From positions 41,487,217-41,551,216 of the forward strand of contig CP141139.1 in assembly GCA_035236585.1 (NCBI GenBank): a stretch of DNA of 64,000 nucleotides, read 5' to 3'. Source of the stretch: Warburgia ugandensis (lineage: Eukaryota > Streptophyta > Magnoliopsida > Canellales > Canellaceae). The stretch's first letter is position 1. Each line of letters starts with the position of its first letter. The notes under the pieces were generated by a model. That model saw nothing but the letters and a program-made list of their open reading frames with translations, had not been told where the DNA came from and did no database searches. Of this stretch, positions 10,770 through 21,789 are shown piece by piece. Position numbers and translations under genes: made by a program.

Positions 10770-11590
10770 TATACATCCTAGAGCCTACTGTGTTTCTCCA
10801 TAACATCAATTAACTCTTCTTCATGTTCTACATCAGAATCTAAGGTACCAGGTAAGGGATTAAATGAACTAAAACTATAGCACATATTTTCTAGGACTGG
10901 TGGTAGGTTCAAATTGAGCATGCTTTCAATTAATGGCTCAACTAGAAAATCAGGAAATGCAAAGGGTCTTAGGCATAGTATTAAGTAAACCATTCACTTT
11001 GTCAATGGAGCTATCTATATTGCAATCATCAAAACCAAAATGAGCTAGACAAGCCTCGAGAGGATTAGTTTCAGAGGATGATAGGGATGGTAGACTCTAT
11101 ATCATATTTACTTCATAAAAATCTTCAAAGCCTAATTGTCCAATATTAAAGACATTAATATTTATGTCCATATTTCTGAAGGATAACTACATGGTACCAT
11201 TTGTACAATTAATTATTGGATTTGGTGTCGCAAATAAAAGTTGGTTCAAAAATGTTGGAACTTGACTACAAGGGTCTACTATTGATTGTGCATCTAAGAC
11301 TAAGAAGTCTACTAGAATAAAAATTTATCAACTTGAACCAGTAAATCCTCTACCTCACCACGAGGAACTTTAACTATTCAATCTAAAACTATAGTGTGGT
11401 GGTAGTCCTTGTCATCTCACATAAACCTAATTCCTTATATACAGAATAAGATAATAGATTAACACTAGACCCCAAATCATGTAATGCCCAATCAATGGTG
11501 CATTTCCCAATCATACATGATATAATGGAATAGCCTGGATCCCTAAATTTTTGTTGGGTGTTGTGTTGCAATATTGAGCTAGCTTATTAA
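10770..11590 (-). pseudogene. Athila/Tat-type aspartic protease and downstream linker (element E)
   Basis: On the minus strand the frame 11571-11389 contains QQKFRDPG, then CMIGKCTIDWALHDLGSSVNLL and SVYKELGL. This matches the retropepsin region of Athila/Tat pol, where the usual catalytic DLGAS is DLGSS here. Broken frames continue with PRGEVEDLLVQVDKF (about 11365-11320), INCTNGTM and LSFRNMDIN (about 11215-11160), the conserved stretch behind the protease. PLEACLAHFGFDD follows at about 11080-11030, and the open frame 10993-10778 ends with EEELIDVMEK. The expected reverse transcriptase does not follow. Stops and frame changes make it non-functional. The family assignment is from recalled motif patterns, not a search. 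Confidence 0.7.
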
Positions 11591-11599
11591 GGAGATAGG

Positions 11600-12935
11600 C
11601 TATCTTCTGCACCTATTGTTTTCTGTGTGGGTACAAAGATTTCATATTGACTTGTTTAGATGCATCCATTAACTTATCAAAATTATTTTCCTTCTTAGCC
11701 ATTCCATGACATTGAGAGAATGGAGCCTTTAGAATATAATGAAGTTTAGGATTAGGTTTGGGCATAGGTTGACTAGGAAACTTTCCTTGTTCCCTCCCAA
11801 TAAGTGTATTATCTAATGGACTCATTTGGTACTCCAATTGTGCAATAGATTGCGAGTGGGTTTGCAATACTAGTTTATCATTATTTTGGTAATCTTCTGT
11901 ACTTGGAGTAAACAAACTCATGGTCTCTTCTAAAGATTGTTTCCTCTATTATGTATAAAATGGCTATTGTGGTACTAGCTTATGTGGAATTAGGGCTCTA
12001 GTAATAGGTTGGTTAGGTGGGATCCCAAATAGTCCTCCCATATTATTATTCTAAGACTAGGAAAAATTGGGATGCCTAACCTATATAGAATTGTATATCT
12101 TAGAGTATGGATTGTTGTTACTAGGATTTTTTAATGCATTCACTAACTCGAATTTTTTTTTAGGGAATGTGGAGCTAGAGGGTCATGAAACAGTAAGGTG
12201 TGTTGTAATAGAACAAATTGAACAAACCTGGGTTGGAGATTACTTAGTGGATTCTTTAGCTAACACAACTTTCCCAAATTTAGTAAGAAGACTATCAATC
12301 TTATCTATCCTAACTATCAAAATATTTTGTTATTGAGGTCAGAAGTGGGCCCTAACTCACATATACCTCCTTCTCTATGAGGATGTGGAAATCTTTCCAT
12401 TCTAATAGAGCGATTCCATTGTTGAGAATTCTTAAATAAATTTTAAAAGAGATTCCATGCATCCACATCATTCTTGGCCTAGAGTGACCAATCATTAGTG
12501 ACTTCAATTGTCTGTCAGTTTTGAGGGATCAAACCTTCATAGAAATATTGTATTTGTTGCCATTTCTAAAAACATGGTGTGGACACTTGAGTAACAGATC
12601 CTTCCACCTTTCTCAACATTCATAAACATACCCTCTTTCTATTGAAAATTTATAATTTCTCCATTAAGGGCATTGGTTTTGTGGATAGGAAAGTATTTTT
12701 TTAGGAATTTGTTGGTCAATTGAATAGTTGCAACCTAATAGAATTATCAAAAAAAAAAAATAGTACTTAAATGTAGCACATATGCCAAAGAATTTCTTAA
12801 CATGGTGGTAGAGATCCTATTTATCTAGCCATATAAATTTGGAAGAAGTTGAATGACACTTGATTTTAACTCAAAGTGATCTACATTAGTTGCATGTAAC
12901 TCTATATATGATGGGGAGTTAAATTATACTAGTAT
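11600..12935 (-). pseudogene. Athila/Tat-type gag (element E), broken
   Basis: Gag forms the capsid of the retrotransposon particle. On the minus strand, about 12910-12790 reads FELKSSVIQLLPNLYG, typical of the gag N-terminal region. After a gap, 12700-12480 carries KYFPIHKTNALNGEI and, across a frame change, the WERWKDLL...CPHHG region of retrotransposon gag. The frame 11921-11613 has QTHSQSIAQLEYQM and EQGKFPSQPMPKPNP, matching the gag C-terminal region before the protease. The segment between the first two blocks is missing and several stops interrupt the frame. Gag precedes the protease in the expected order. Confidence 0.7.
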
Positions 12936-14065
12936 GAAATAGTCACTTATAAGCTTAGTTTTATTAGCCATATTTATGGTAAGGGTTTCTAAATCTCCTT
13001 GATTCCTAATTCCTTACTTAAGTTGACTCAACTTTGTAAACAATGAAATATATTCATTATATACAATGAATGAGTACTTTTTTTTCCTACATAGTCTAGG
13101 GGAGGCCTAAACTTAATAATGCAACCTATATGCTAAATGATGAAAATAAAAAAAGAAACACAATAGATCCTAGCCCTATTTCAAACAAGCCAAAAGGTTG
13201 ATTTTTCTTTGATTTCTTTGGGGGAGTGGCTTTTAGGTTATGTCCAACCTAGGTAGCCCCTCCTCTCTTTTAGACTTGTCCTACTATTTATCAGTTAGAT
13301 CTTACCTTGATCTACCACTTCACACCCTCCTCAATTACTCATAGATGATCTGAATAATAAAATGTGTTGGAAGAGACAGGCATTTAAATAGCAACATAAC
13401 CAATCAAGTAGGGGCCCAAGGATGGGGATCAATTCCACCCTTGATCTTGTAGGGTAAGTCCCTTACTAGTTCATTTAAAGCATTCAAACATGGTTTGATT
13501 AACATATATTCACCTTAAAGAATGTAAAATCGCCATAATAAGCAAGAAAAAGTGGTAAATTCGTGCAAACCCTAGAATGCAACAAGTATAAGTGAATGCC
13601 TACATTGCCATCCATGATGCAAGCTTAATTAATGTAACCCTTATCTGGTAATTGGAAATAAGGAAAGAATAGTCTCACAGTGGGGTCTTTGATTTAGTCT
13701 TCTCATACAATGGTGGGTCATGTACATGCCACCTCCTCTTCTAGGTTAGATGGCCCACCAGTGACCTGTATTATTACAACATTTTATTTTAAATTTAAGT
13801 GAATCATGGTGTATAAAAATTTACAAGAATGTCCTCACTATAGTCCACTCAAATAAAAGGAAATAGGAAACTATCCTAAGGTCTTCCTCCAAGGCTTTAT
13901 TCTCCACCAAATCCTACATAGATAAAAAAAAAAAAAGGAAAGTATCAAATTCTTTCAAGAATAAGGAAAGTATGAAAAAACAAATGAAACTATTCTATAT
14001 GAAATCCTAAGACTACGAATAGGGGTAAAGCAAAGAAAATATAGATTTTAACCTAACTGCATTGC
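12936..14065. other. E 5' untranslated leader, no gene seen
   Basis: This is the stretch between the primer-binding site and the first gag motif on the minus strand. No open frame of note and no motif was recognised. Its length (about 1.1 kb) is ordinary for a long leader. Confidence 0.55.
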
Positions 14066-14086
14066 GAGTCCCTGGTGATGGTGCCA
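14066..14086 (-). other. Primer-binding site of element E (Asp-tRNA type)
   Basis: The minus strand reads TGGCACCATCACCAGGGACTC, a decayed form of the TGGCGCCGTTGCCGGGGA primer site common in Athila/Tat elements. It lies directly inside the right LTR, so transcription would have run on the minus strand. Confidence 0.65.
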
Positions 14087-15185
14087 AAAACCTAAGGGGT
14101 CTTAATAATTATCACAAGTGTGTAGCTCTATTGAAGTATAGAATCAGCAAATATAGGTCGATCCCATACGAGCTTTTAATAAACAAAAGTTAATTAAAAT
14201 TAAGTTGCTTTACTCTGACCAAGCCAATAAGGAAAGAAAGGGGGAACTTTAAATTAAATAACTAATCTAAGCAAATTAAATCTAAGAAAGGAAATAAACT
14301 AAAGTACAAAAACTATCTAAGAAATTAAAGTAAGTAAATAAGTAATGAACTAACTTAACTATGGAAAAGAAAAGAACACTTTTATTAATGGAACTTTAAT
14401 TACAATGGAAAGTAAAGACATGAATAAAGGAAAACAAACTTCCTAAAGAGACTTCCTTGAACTGGCCGCTATGGCAGTCCTTCATTGGGCCACTCAAAAT
14501 GCTCTTTACACTTCCTCTTCTTCTTTTCTTGGGTTTGAACTCTACTTTACGGTCTTCTTTGTTGTGTCACTCAACAAGTACCTATACACTTACATTCAAC
14601 CAAAAATACACTAATCTACCACTAAACTTTTCTCTTCTCCTTAACTCGACATGCCACAAACCCAATTTGTTTCTCAACCATAATTTAGGAATTAAAAGAG
14701 TCCTTGACTAACATTAAAATGTGTTCTTCCATTTTCTTTATTCCCAAGTTCCAAAGAAAGATAAAATATGAAAGGATGCTAGAATGAGGAGGAGAGTATT
14801 AGGCATGGAAGAAAAAGGTTGGAGAAGGGGGGGATGCGTGTTGTGCAAGAGAGATGTGGTGGAATGATTCGAATAGTAGTTTGATGGATGTGTGGAAGAT
14901 ATGGTATGGAAGAAGGAAAAGAAGGGGATGAAAAAGTGGGAAAAGGAGAAGATGGGAGAAGAAAACAAAGGAGGGAATTGGGGATGGAAGAGCTTCCTTA
15001 CCTCTTTTCCAATGGATGAACATTGATCTTGTGGGAGTTTTCGTAAAGGTATCCTACATCCCTTGTCCTTCCGAACTTATTTATAGAGTTTGAGGAAAGG
15101 AATCCTTAGGGCTAGATGGTTAAGATCTAAGCCACTTAATTAGATTTAAATGGAGGGCCAGATGCAGGGACTGTATTTTTCATAT

Positions 15186-16051
15186 GGCAGTGTGGGAGAT
15201 TAGAACGAAAACAAATAAGATGAGAAAAGAAGGAGAAAGTAAGAGGAATGGCTAAGAGAGAAAGGAATAAGCGAGAAAAGGAAAGAAATAGAAAAGAGAA
15301 AGAAAGATGTAGCTTATGATGGAAGGGAGGTTGAGTGGAATTAGTACATGTATCCAAAGTGGTGGAGGTGTATTTTTCAATTTAGGAAAATGGGATGAAG
15401 TTGGGCTTGGATTGGATAGGAAAGTGGAGTGGAGTGGAGTGGGAGAAGGAAGGAAAGTGGTAACAAGATTAGGAAGATAGATTTGAATGGTTAGGGAAAA
15501 AGTTTGCTTAATAGGGAAGGAAGAGAGAAGATTAAGGAAGGCGCATGGACTTTGGTCTACTTAAAAAGTGGTAGGTGAGGGAAAATTTGTCTTTTCAAGT
15601 GGTAGTTGAAAATGAAAAGGCAGTGTGGGAGACTAGAACGAAAACAAATAAGATGAGAAAAGAAGGAGAAAGTAAGAGGAATGGCTAAGAGAGAAAGGAA
15701 TAAGCGAGAAAAGGAAAGAAATAGAAAAGAGAAAGAAAGATGTAGCTTATGATGGAAGGGAGGTTGAGTGGAATTAGTACATGTATCCAAAGTGGTGGAG
15801 GTGTCTTTTTCAATTTAGGAAAATGGGATGAAGTTGGGCTTGGATTGGATAGGAAAGTGGAGTGGAGTGGGAGAAGGAAGGAAAGTGGTAACAAGATTAG
15901 GAAGATAGATTTGAATGGTTAGGGAAAAAGTTTGCTTAATAGGGAAGGAAGAGAGAAGATTAAGGAAGGCACATGGACTTTGGTCTACTTAAAAAGTGGT
16001 AGGTGAGGGAAAATTTGTCTTTTCAAGTGGTAGTTGAAAATGAAAAGTGGT
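15186..16051. repeat. Recent 433-bp tandem duplication inside E right LTR
   Basis: The segment that starts GGCAGTGTGGGAGA at 15186 repeats at 15619 and runs to about 16048. The copies differ by only a few substitutions and by one GTGGA unit (lost in the second copy). The left LTR of E has a single copy, so the duplication came after insertion. Confidence 0.9.
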
Positions 16052-16998
16052 GCGATAGAAAAAGAAAGAATTAACTTTATAAGAAGATGAGAAGTAAGTG
16101 AAAATGGAAAGAGATGGGAAGGAAAGGGGAAAATATGGAAAGTTGGTGGAGAAAATCTAAGTGTTCTAAAATTAGAAAGTTCTAAGGGAGGTGGTAATTT
16201 CCTAATTGGGTGTATGTTTTTAAAAACCTTAGAGTAAAGGTGGACTATAGGTTGTGATCATTCTTTCCTTATGGTTTTGAGTTGAGTTTTGAACTTAGGA
16301 AAGGTGGCTAGGGTTTTGATCTTTTCAACACTTCATTCCTAGCCCTTAGATCAAGCTTACCTATCTTGAATGAATGTGATCCCTTTATGACATGTAAATA
16401 TTTCTTAAATTTCATTTTCTCTCCACCATTGGATTGTATTGAAGGGCCTTGATTTTTGTAGGTCTTCATTTGCTTACATGGACCAATTGTGCTTCTATAT
16501 CTTGTATGGATAAGGCATCCAATAATTGGTTGATCTTCTCCCTTAGGTTAAGTAGGAAATAAAAAATAAGTAAAAAGTCTTCATGTGGGCTCCAATCTTC
16601 TTCTTTCTTCTAAGAATCTTCCATTGTATATGATCTCATAGTTTGTGAATTAAACTTCTTTCATAAGCTTCTTAAGGTAGTGAAATGTATCTAAGTATGC
16701 ATGGATTGGGTATTTGTCACCTTTTCACCTTCATTTGTGTAGGTGTTATGCTTAGGGTTTCTGATGTCACTGACTTTAACAATGATAATCAATGATTATT
16801 CTAAATCTCTAAGGCTTTATTTTTTGCTCATATGGGTCTTCCATGTAGCTTGGAATGTGAAATTGCTCTACTAGGTGTAAAATGGGCAATTTTGTGCATT
16901 TTGTATCCTGGACCTGCAAAATAGTATAATTAATCCTAAATAATAATAATTGAATGATCTCTAAGGCTAAAACCTTCTAATTATAGAGGTAATATGTA

Positions 16999-17007
16999 AT
17001 ATTTGTG

Positions 17008-17040
<33 letters not shown>

Positions 17041-17050
17041 GTATGTGTGT
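16999..17050. repeat. TA/GTAT microsatellite
   Basis: A TA run followed by GTAT units at the outer end of the E right LTR, equivalent to 8594-8614. Confidence 0.85.
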
Positions 17051-17328
17051 ATGAGCTATCTGATATTAGCATCATCATATATAACATTTCAATGGAAATT
17101 CACTCTAAAAAAACATACGATGGCATTGTGCTACACCAATCCCATACACAGTGATTTCTAACACACTCCCATGATGTGTTTTGGTGCATAAATTGCCCCA
17201 TACCATATGCAATACCTTAGGGCTTATCATCACCCCTTAAATCTCTACTGTTTTAGTAATTCACTGCTACACGGGAGGCTTTTAAAGTGGGTAGAAATGA
17301 TAATAGCAGCTAGTAATGAAAGTGACTT

Positions 17329-17893
17329 CTATTGAGGTGATTGTGGAAAATTGATAAGAAAAGAAGTCAGTCAGGAAACGACTTTAAAATCTCAAATTTT
17401 AAAGTAATTCCAAACTAAAAACTTAAAAAATGGAACCTTCTAGAGTCATTATGGAAAAATGACTTCAAAAGAAAACATTTTTGAAGTCATTTTTTTTCAG
17501 AACGACTTAAAAAACTTGTGTTTATGGAGGTGATATGAGAAAAATGAATTAAAAAATAGCCTCTTTGAAGTTGTTCTTGGATAAATGACTTCAAAGATAC
17601 AATTTTTTTAACACATTTTGCAAAAAACAACTTCAAACGATTCTATATTTTGAGTTGTTAGGAAAAAGCAACTTCAAAAGAGGACATTTTGAAGTCATTT
17701 TTATAGAACGCCTTCAAAAACTGGTATCTTTGAAGTCATTTATCCTAGAAAGACTTCAAAAGAGGCCTTTCTTAAAGTTATTTTTCTCAAAATGACTTCA
17801 AAAACACTAGTTTTAGTGTTGTTCTTGACAGAAGGACCTCAAAAGTGGCCTCTTTTGAAGTTGCTTTTCCAAAACAACTTCAAAAGTACATTT
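17329..17893. repeat. Subterminal repeat block, GACTTCAAAA / TTTTGAAGTC words
   Basis: A dozen or so copies of ACTTCAAAA or its complement occur at about 25-60-bp spacing in alternating orientation, many as short hairpins (for example 17785-17890). Such arrays are the transposase-binding subterminal regions of CACTA elements. The open frame 17792-17980 lies within it and is not a gene. Confidence 0.65.
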
Positions 17894-18619
17894 TTTGTTT
17901 CTTTTACTTACATTGTAATCTACCTTCATTTTCCCATACATTCAATATGCTACCTACTATATTATTCTTACAATCTCTAAACACATGATAAAGAAACATA
18001 CATTCACTTCCACATTGTGTATAAAACATACAAATTCTTCATCCATCCACAACTCTCCACATTCACATATAAATTCATTTCCACACCACATTCACATCTT
18101 GAAATGACTCGATAATTAAAGAAACCACACCACATATACTGCAATCTCCACATTCACTTCATATGCATTCACATCATTTACACTCCAAGTTCTCCTCATT
18201 CATTATCCCAAGAAGTATCTATGCTTCAATGAAATTAATAAAAACTAGAAGAAAAATGCATATCCACATTCACTTCATTTAGAGTACAAGCTCCCCTTAT
18301 TCATCCCATAATATGTATATACGTGAATGAAAATAATGAAAACTAGAAAATATGCACAACAATGAAAACAATACTTTATTATGGATAAGGTAAGTTATAG
18401 TCATGAGGTTACTCCAGTTGTTCTAATTGAAACTCAATACATACACAACCCATTCACTTCATATTTCATTGAGATTTGCTTTGGAGTAACTTTTCTTATT
18501 TGCAATACAACATTTTTAATTTAGTTGACACATTCTTTTGAGCTAGAATCCATTAACAATTGTGAAAAAATATAAGATTGTGGTTAGTAAAAAGTGCCAT
18601 ACCTTTCTTAATTAGGTGA
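17894..18619. other. AT-rich stretch between subterminal repeats and broken gene
   Basis: No coding signal was seen. Two diverged copies of an approximately 100-bp piece (about 18165-18256 and 18270-18360, both with CACTTCAT...ACTAGAA) lie side by side. It would be the 3' flank of the minus-strand gene. Confidence 0.5.
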
Positions 18620-21240
18620 CACTAACACCATCAAGCACTAGGGTCTTCATGTATTTTAGCACATAGTACCTACAATCCTAATCAGACTACTATCTAGGGC
18701 ACTATGCAAGAAGGAAAATAAAAAGGATTAATAAACACCATGTGTAATATTGTAACTTTAATTTATCAAATAGCATAATTAACTATTTTCATACCTTCAC
18801 ATTCTTCTAAGTGAGTTTCAGTGGTTACACAATCTAGATCAGATTAGCCCATGTTAACCACGCTCTACACATTTAAATTTCAAATGCATTAGATACAGAT
18901 AAAAAATTACTAATCTATAAATAATACATGAAAAGATTGAAAGTTTACTTATTTATGATTTCTACGAGGGCTGTACGGGCATGCAATCCACAAGAATAAA
19001 AATAGAATGCTTGCCCACTGTGCACATTCAAAACAAGCAACATCCAATGAGCACTATACACATAATCATATGATTACAATTAAAGTTTATAATCCTTATG
19101 TGTACAACAAATTGTCAAGAAAATAAAGAAAAGAAAACATACCCATTTTTGTAGGGAATCATTAAGCCTTGCCCCTTGGAGGGTTGGACGAACCATGGTA
19201 ATATATCATCTACACATCTCTCCATTAGCCATTGCTCTGTTGCTCCATACATGATGCTGGGGTCAAGGAATTGGCACAATACATCCCTAACCTCAAAAAG
19301 GCTCATTGCATCATTCAAGTAGCTGGATAAAAGAAATAATTAGTACTTATTATGAAAAAATAACATGTCATGTCTAGTATTATGGAAGTAGATATGTGTA
19401 TACATCCCATCTAGGAGACAATGTGAGGGTGCTTGAGGTAATCTCAATGGAAAACTAGTAATAAGTCCTCTACTATAAGTGGCACCTCAATAATGACATT
19501 GGCAAGTAGTCCCTCCTAGATTTGTACGGGATTGATTACCTTATCTTCGTTGATGAGTCCAAAGAGTAACCTTAGGGATTAAGGTGTGTTAGGTGGGACT
19601 TCAACGTAGCCTTAGATGGCTATTGTAAAATCTGCAAAGTTAATTAATATTGATCAATGAAGGCATTCAAATTTATGATGAAAAATAAACGTAAATAGCT
19701 AGCACCAGCTCAATTAGTATGACAGTAGCTAAGGGTGCAATGGTGGGCGGCATCAGTGGCACTTTCTACTACTATTTAACCTTAGATATAGTTAATAAAT
19801 GATTAAATTGATGTCTCTAGTTAAAAATTATTATTTAGGAAGGTATAGTGTGAAAAGATATATAACGTGGACTATATGAGAATGATGAATTCCTTTGGCC
19901 AAGCTATGTGATATGCAAGTTCCTGCCCAATAGTGAATATGTTTTCCATTTCTAAATGAAATGGAAGGCAGGAAGTCACAATCAAAGCCATGTTAATGCA
20001 TAGGCATTTAGCATGTAGAGGCATACCAACCCTATGCAAAATGTTTGAGTCATGCTCATAGCATGATCCAACTATGATAATATTTTGACAGGTATCTAAT
20101 GTCATTGGAATTTCCCACCAACAAATCATAACAACATCATACATTGAAGAGGTTGAGATAGGAGAATTACATAGGGACAATAAAAATGTTTGTGTAGTCC
20201 ATACCCACTTGGCTGAATTTTTTACCTCGAAAGGCGTAGGTTGTCCTTCTTTAGAAGGTTCTTTAGTAGGAGAATTACAGTTAGCATGTGATGGAGGTAC
20301 AAGGGTTGTACAAAGACAACATAGAAGGGATGCAAAACTATCACCAACCCTCATCATGTAGCTAGTTAAGCATATTTGTTTTTATCCTCTCACACAAGTC
20401 ATTATAGGCCTCTAGATTTTCTTATGTAGGTATTCTTTTATGGAAGAATCTGAAAGGAACAATAGCATGCCCTATGCCCCTAACTCAACTAGGGTGGGCC
20501 TTCTTCCCCTTAACCCTATACAGGATGTCATCGTTTGTAGTGATGTTGCTTAGAGTTCTTGTACTCATGCTTTCTTAGGTAAGAGTGGCCTGCAAAATTT
20601 ACTTAGAAGGAAATGATTAATTCATTTACTTAGAAATGATTAGTTCATTTACTTAATTGGGTAAAATTGAATGTAGTGTGGCAGGTGCAACCACTTACAA
20701 TTGTGAACATTTGTGTGTTATGGCCCACTAAACGCACCAACTTCCAATGAATGGCGCAGTTAATGGGATCTGTAGTCCTAGCTGTCTTTTTTTGTCAAGC
20801 AAGACACTATAGTTAAATAATGAAATGTATATAACTACATCATAATTTGAAAGGAATAAACTACCACAAATGCTTATTTCATGCTCTTCCAAATGTGCAT
20901 AGCCCAACATGGAGAGGTGGTGTTGCTTATTAGTTTCATGCACCTTTCTTCCTTTTATGCTCTTTACTTGTACATTTATACATACACAATCATGTGTAAT
21001 AATTAGATGTTACATATTCTTAGCTAAATGAAACATCATTTTAATACATACCTCAAATTTAGAGGACATGTGTTCTTTGCAAATGCATTCCACATGTCCT
21101 GGTCAATAATGTCAGAATAAATGGCAAGCATTGTATATAGACTCGATGGATTGCTAACATATGGAGCTATGTAATGCGAGCAAGGTAGTTCTTCTATTTT
21201 CTCCATTACTCACCAACTCCTTACAAAGCATGTGTCTTCC
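18620..21240 (-). pseudogene. Plant transposase-type protein with Ulp1-like (C48) protease domain, broken
   Basis: Read right to left, exon-like pieces appear in the order known for En/Spm-associated plant proteins. DIIDQDMWNAFAKN (about 21115-21075) ends at a GTATGT donor. LSMLGYAHLEEHE (about 20920-20880) resembles the transposase SRxGYxxLEE motif. The frame 20357-19872 ends with GQELAYHIAWPKEFI. FEVRDVLCQFLDP to MIPYKNG (19318-19130) ends at another GTATGT. After a TATAG acceptor comes AHWMLLVLNVHSGQAFYF (about 19060-19000), then DCRYYVLKYMK (about 18680-18640). HW and DC correspond to the catalytic His and Cys motifs of the C48 family. The usual Asp after the His motif reads Tyr, the Gly after Cys reads Arg, and stops lie just before DC, so the protease is dead. 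Family placement is from motif memory. Confidence 0.65.
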
Positions 21241-21789
21241 TATGCTTAGGCACCTTAAAGGTAGTCTATAAAGTACAAAGCATATTAGTATATTTGAAAA
21301 TAAGAAGATAAAGTATGTTATAAATTATATAATATATAATATTTTTATATACCTTAACCATCTCCCATATTGAACCTTTTACTGATTATGGCACATGTCT
21401 CCAATCATCAAATGTGATAGCCACAATGCTTCTTACTATGGAACAGAGAAAATTGCTATACGATTTTGCACATTCGCCTATCTCCTACCCTTTATTGTTG
21501 TATGGTAAAACTTGTTTAATTCCTCTTGATAACCTTTTCCATCGTTATTCACATGTACCCTTTCTCTTTAGAGTGCTCCTCAAGTTGAATTCTTATTCAT
21601 GCTCTTGATATTGTTCATATTTTTCATTTTGATGTTGCTCAGGTTCCATCTTTACTGTAAATAAGATCATAATAATATCACAACAATGAAATCAGATAGT
21701 CCATGTATGACATTTAAAGAAATAAAAAGTAGAAAAATGTAAAATAAACTTTTTTTCCTTAGTACAATTTAAATATTACAGGAGAATGT
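21241..21789. other. Upstream flank of the broken transposase gene, first copy
   Basis: AT-rich sequence to the 5' side of the minus-strand gene remnant. It aligns with about 25111-25689 in the duplicated unit. The open frame 21414-21608 is not conserved as a protein in the second copy. The last part grades into satellite. Confidence 0.5.

Larger units (their letters stand above)
2840..17054 (-). mobile_element. Element E: Athila/Tat-type Ty3/gypsy LTR retrotransposon, old, gag-protease only
   Basis: Two long terminal repeats flank an internal region of about 5.5 kb that holds minus-strand gag and aspartic protease remnants. The target duplication GCTAT is at 2835-2839 and 17055-17059. The left terminus reads TGATAT and the left LTR ends ATATCA at 8616, so the LTR is TG...CA with short inverted ends. 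A primer-binding site of Asp-tRNA type lies beside the right LTR. The LTRs agree at roughly 80% by eye, so the insertion is old. No reverse transcriptase, RNase H or integrase was found inside, so it was either non-autonomous or gutted by deletion. The left LTR is split by composite F (5046-8355). Confidence 0.8.
14092..17054 (-). repeat. E right LTR (5' LTR of the minus-strand element)
   Basis: It is about 2.96 kb, longer than the left LTR because of a 433-bp internal duplication (15186-16051). It is followed by GCTAT (17055-17059). It carries the empty site for composite F at about 16774-16778. The inner boundary is uncertain by a few bases. Confidence 0.75.
17262..21789 (-). mobile_element. 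CACTA (En/Spm)-like transposon, left part; right end not found
   Basis: A candidate terminus CACTGCTACACGGGAGGC starts at 17262. It is followed by a subterminal block of GACTTCAAAA words in both orientations (17329-17893) and then a broken minus-strand gene with plant transposase-type motifs and a Ulp1-like protease region (18620-21240). Terminus, subterminal repeats and gene in that order fit an En/Spm element. A second partial gene copy and satellite arrays follow, so the element may extend further right; no matching GCAGTG-type end was identified. The given end is where the first satellite array begins. Confidence 0.5.

Noticed and set aside
15136..15790. Two similar minus-strand frames (73 and 77 codons) that look like a conserved gene pair
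   Set aside because: Their similarity is due to the recent 433-bp tandem duplication in purine-rich LTR sequence.
18620..21240. Host Ulp1/SUMO protease gene
   Set aside because: The order of motifs (transposase-type exons before the protease), the CACTA-like border and subterminal repeats, the partial duplication and the active-site changes favour transposon origin.
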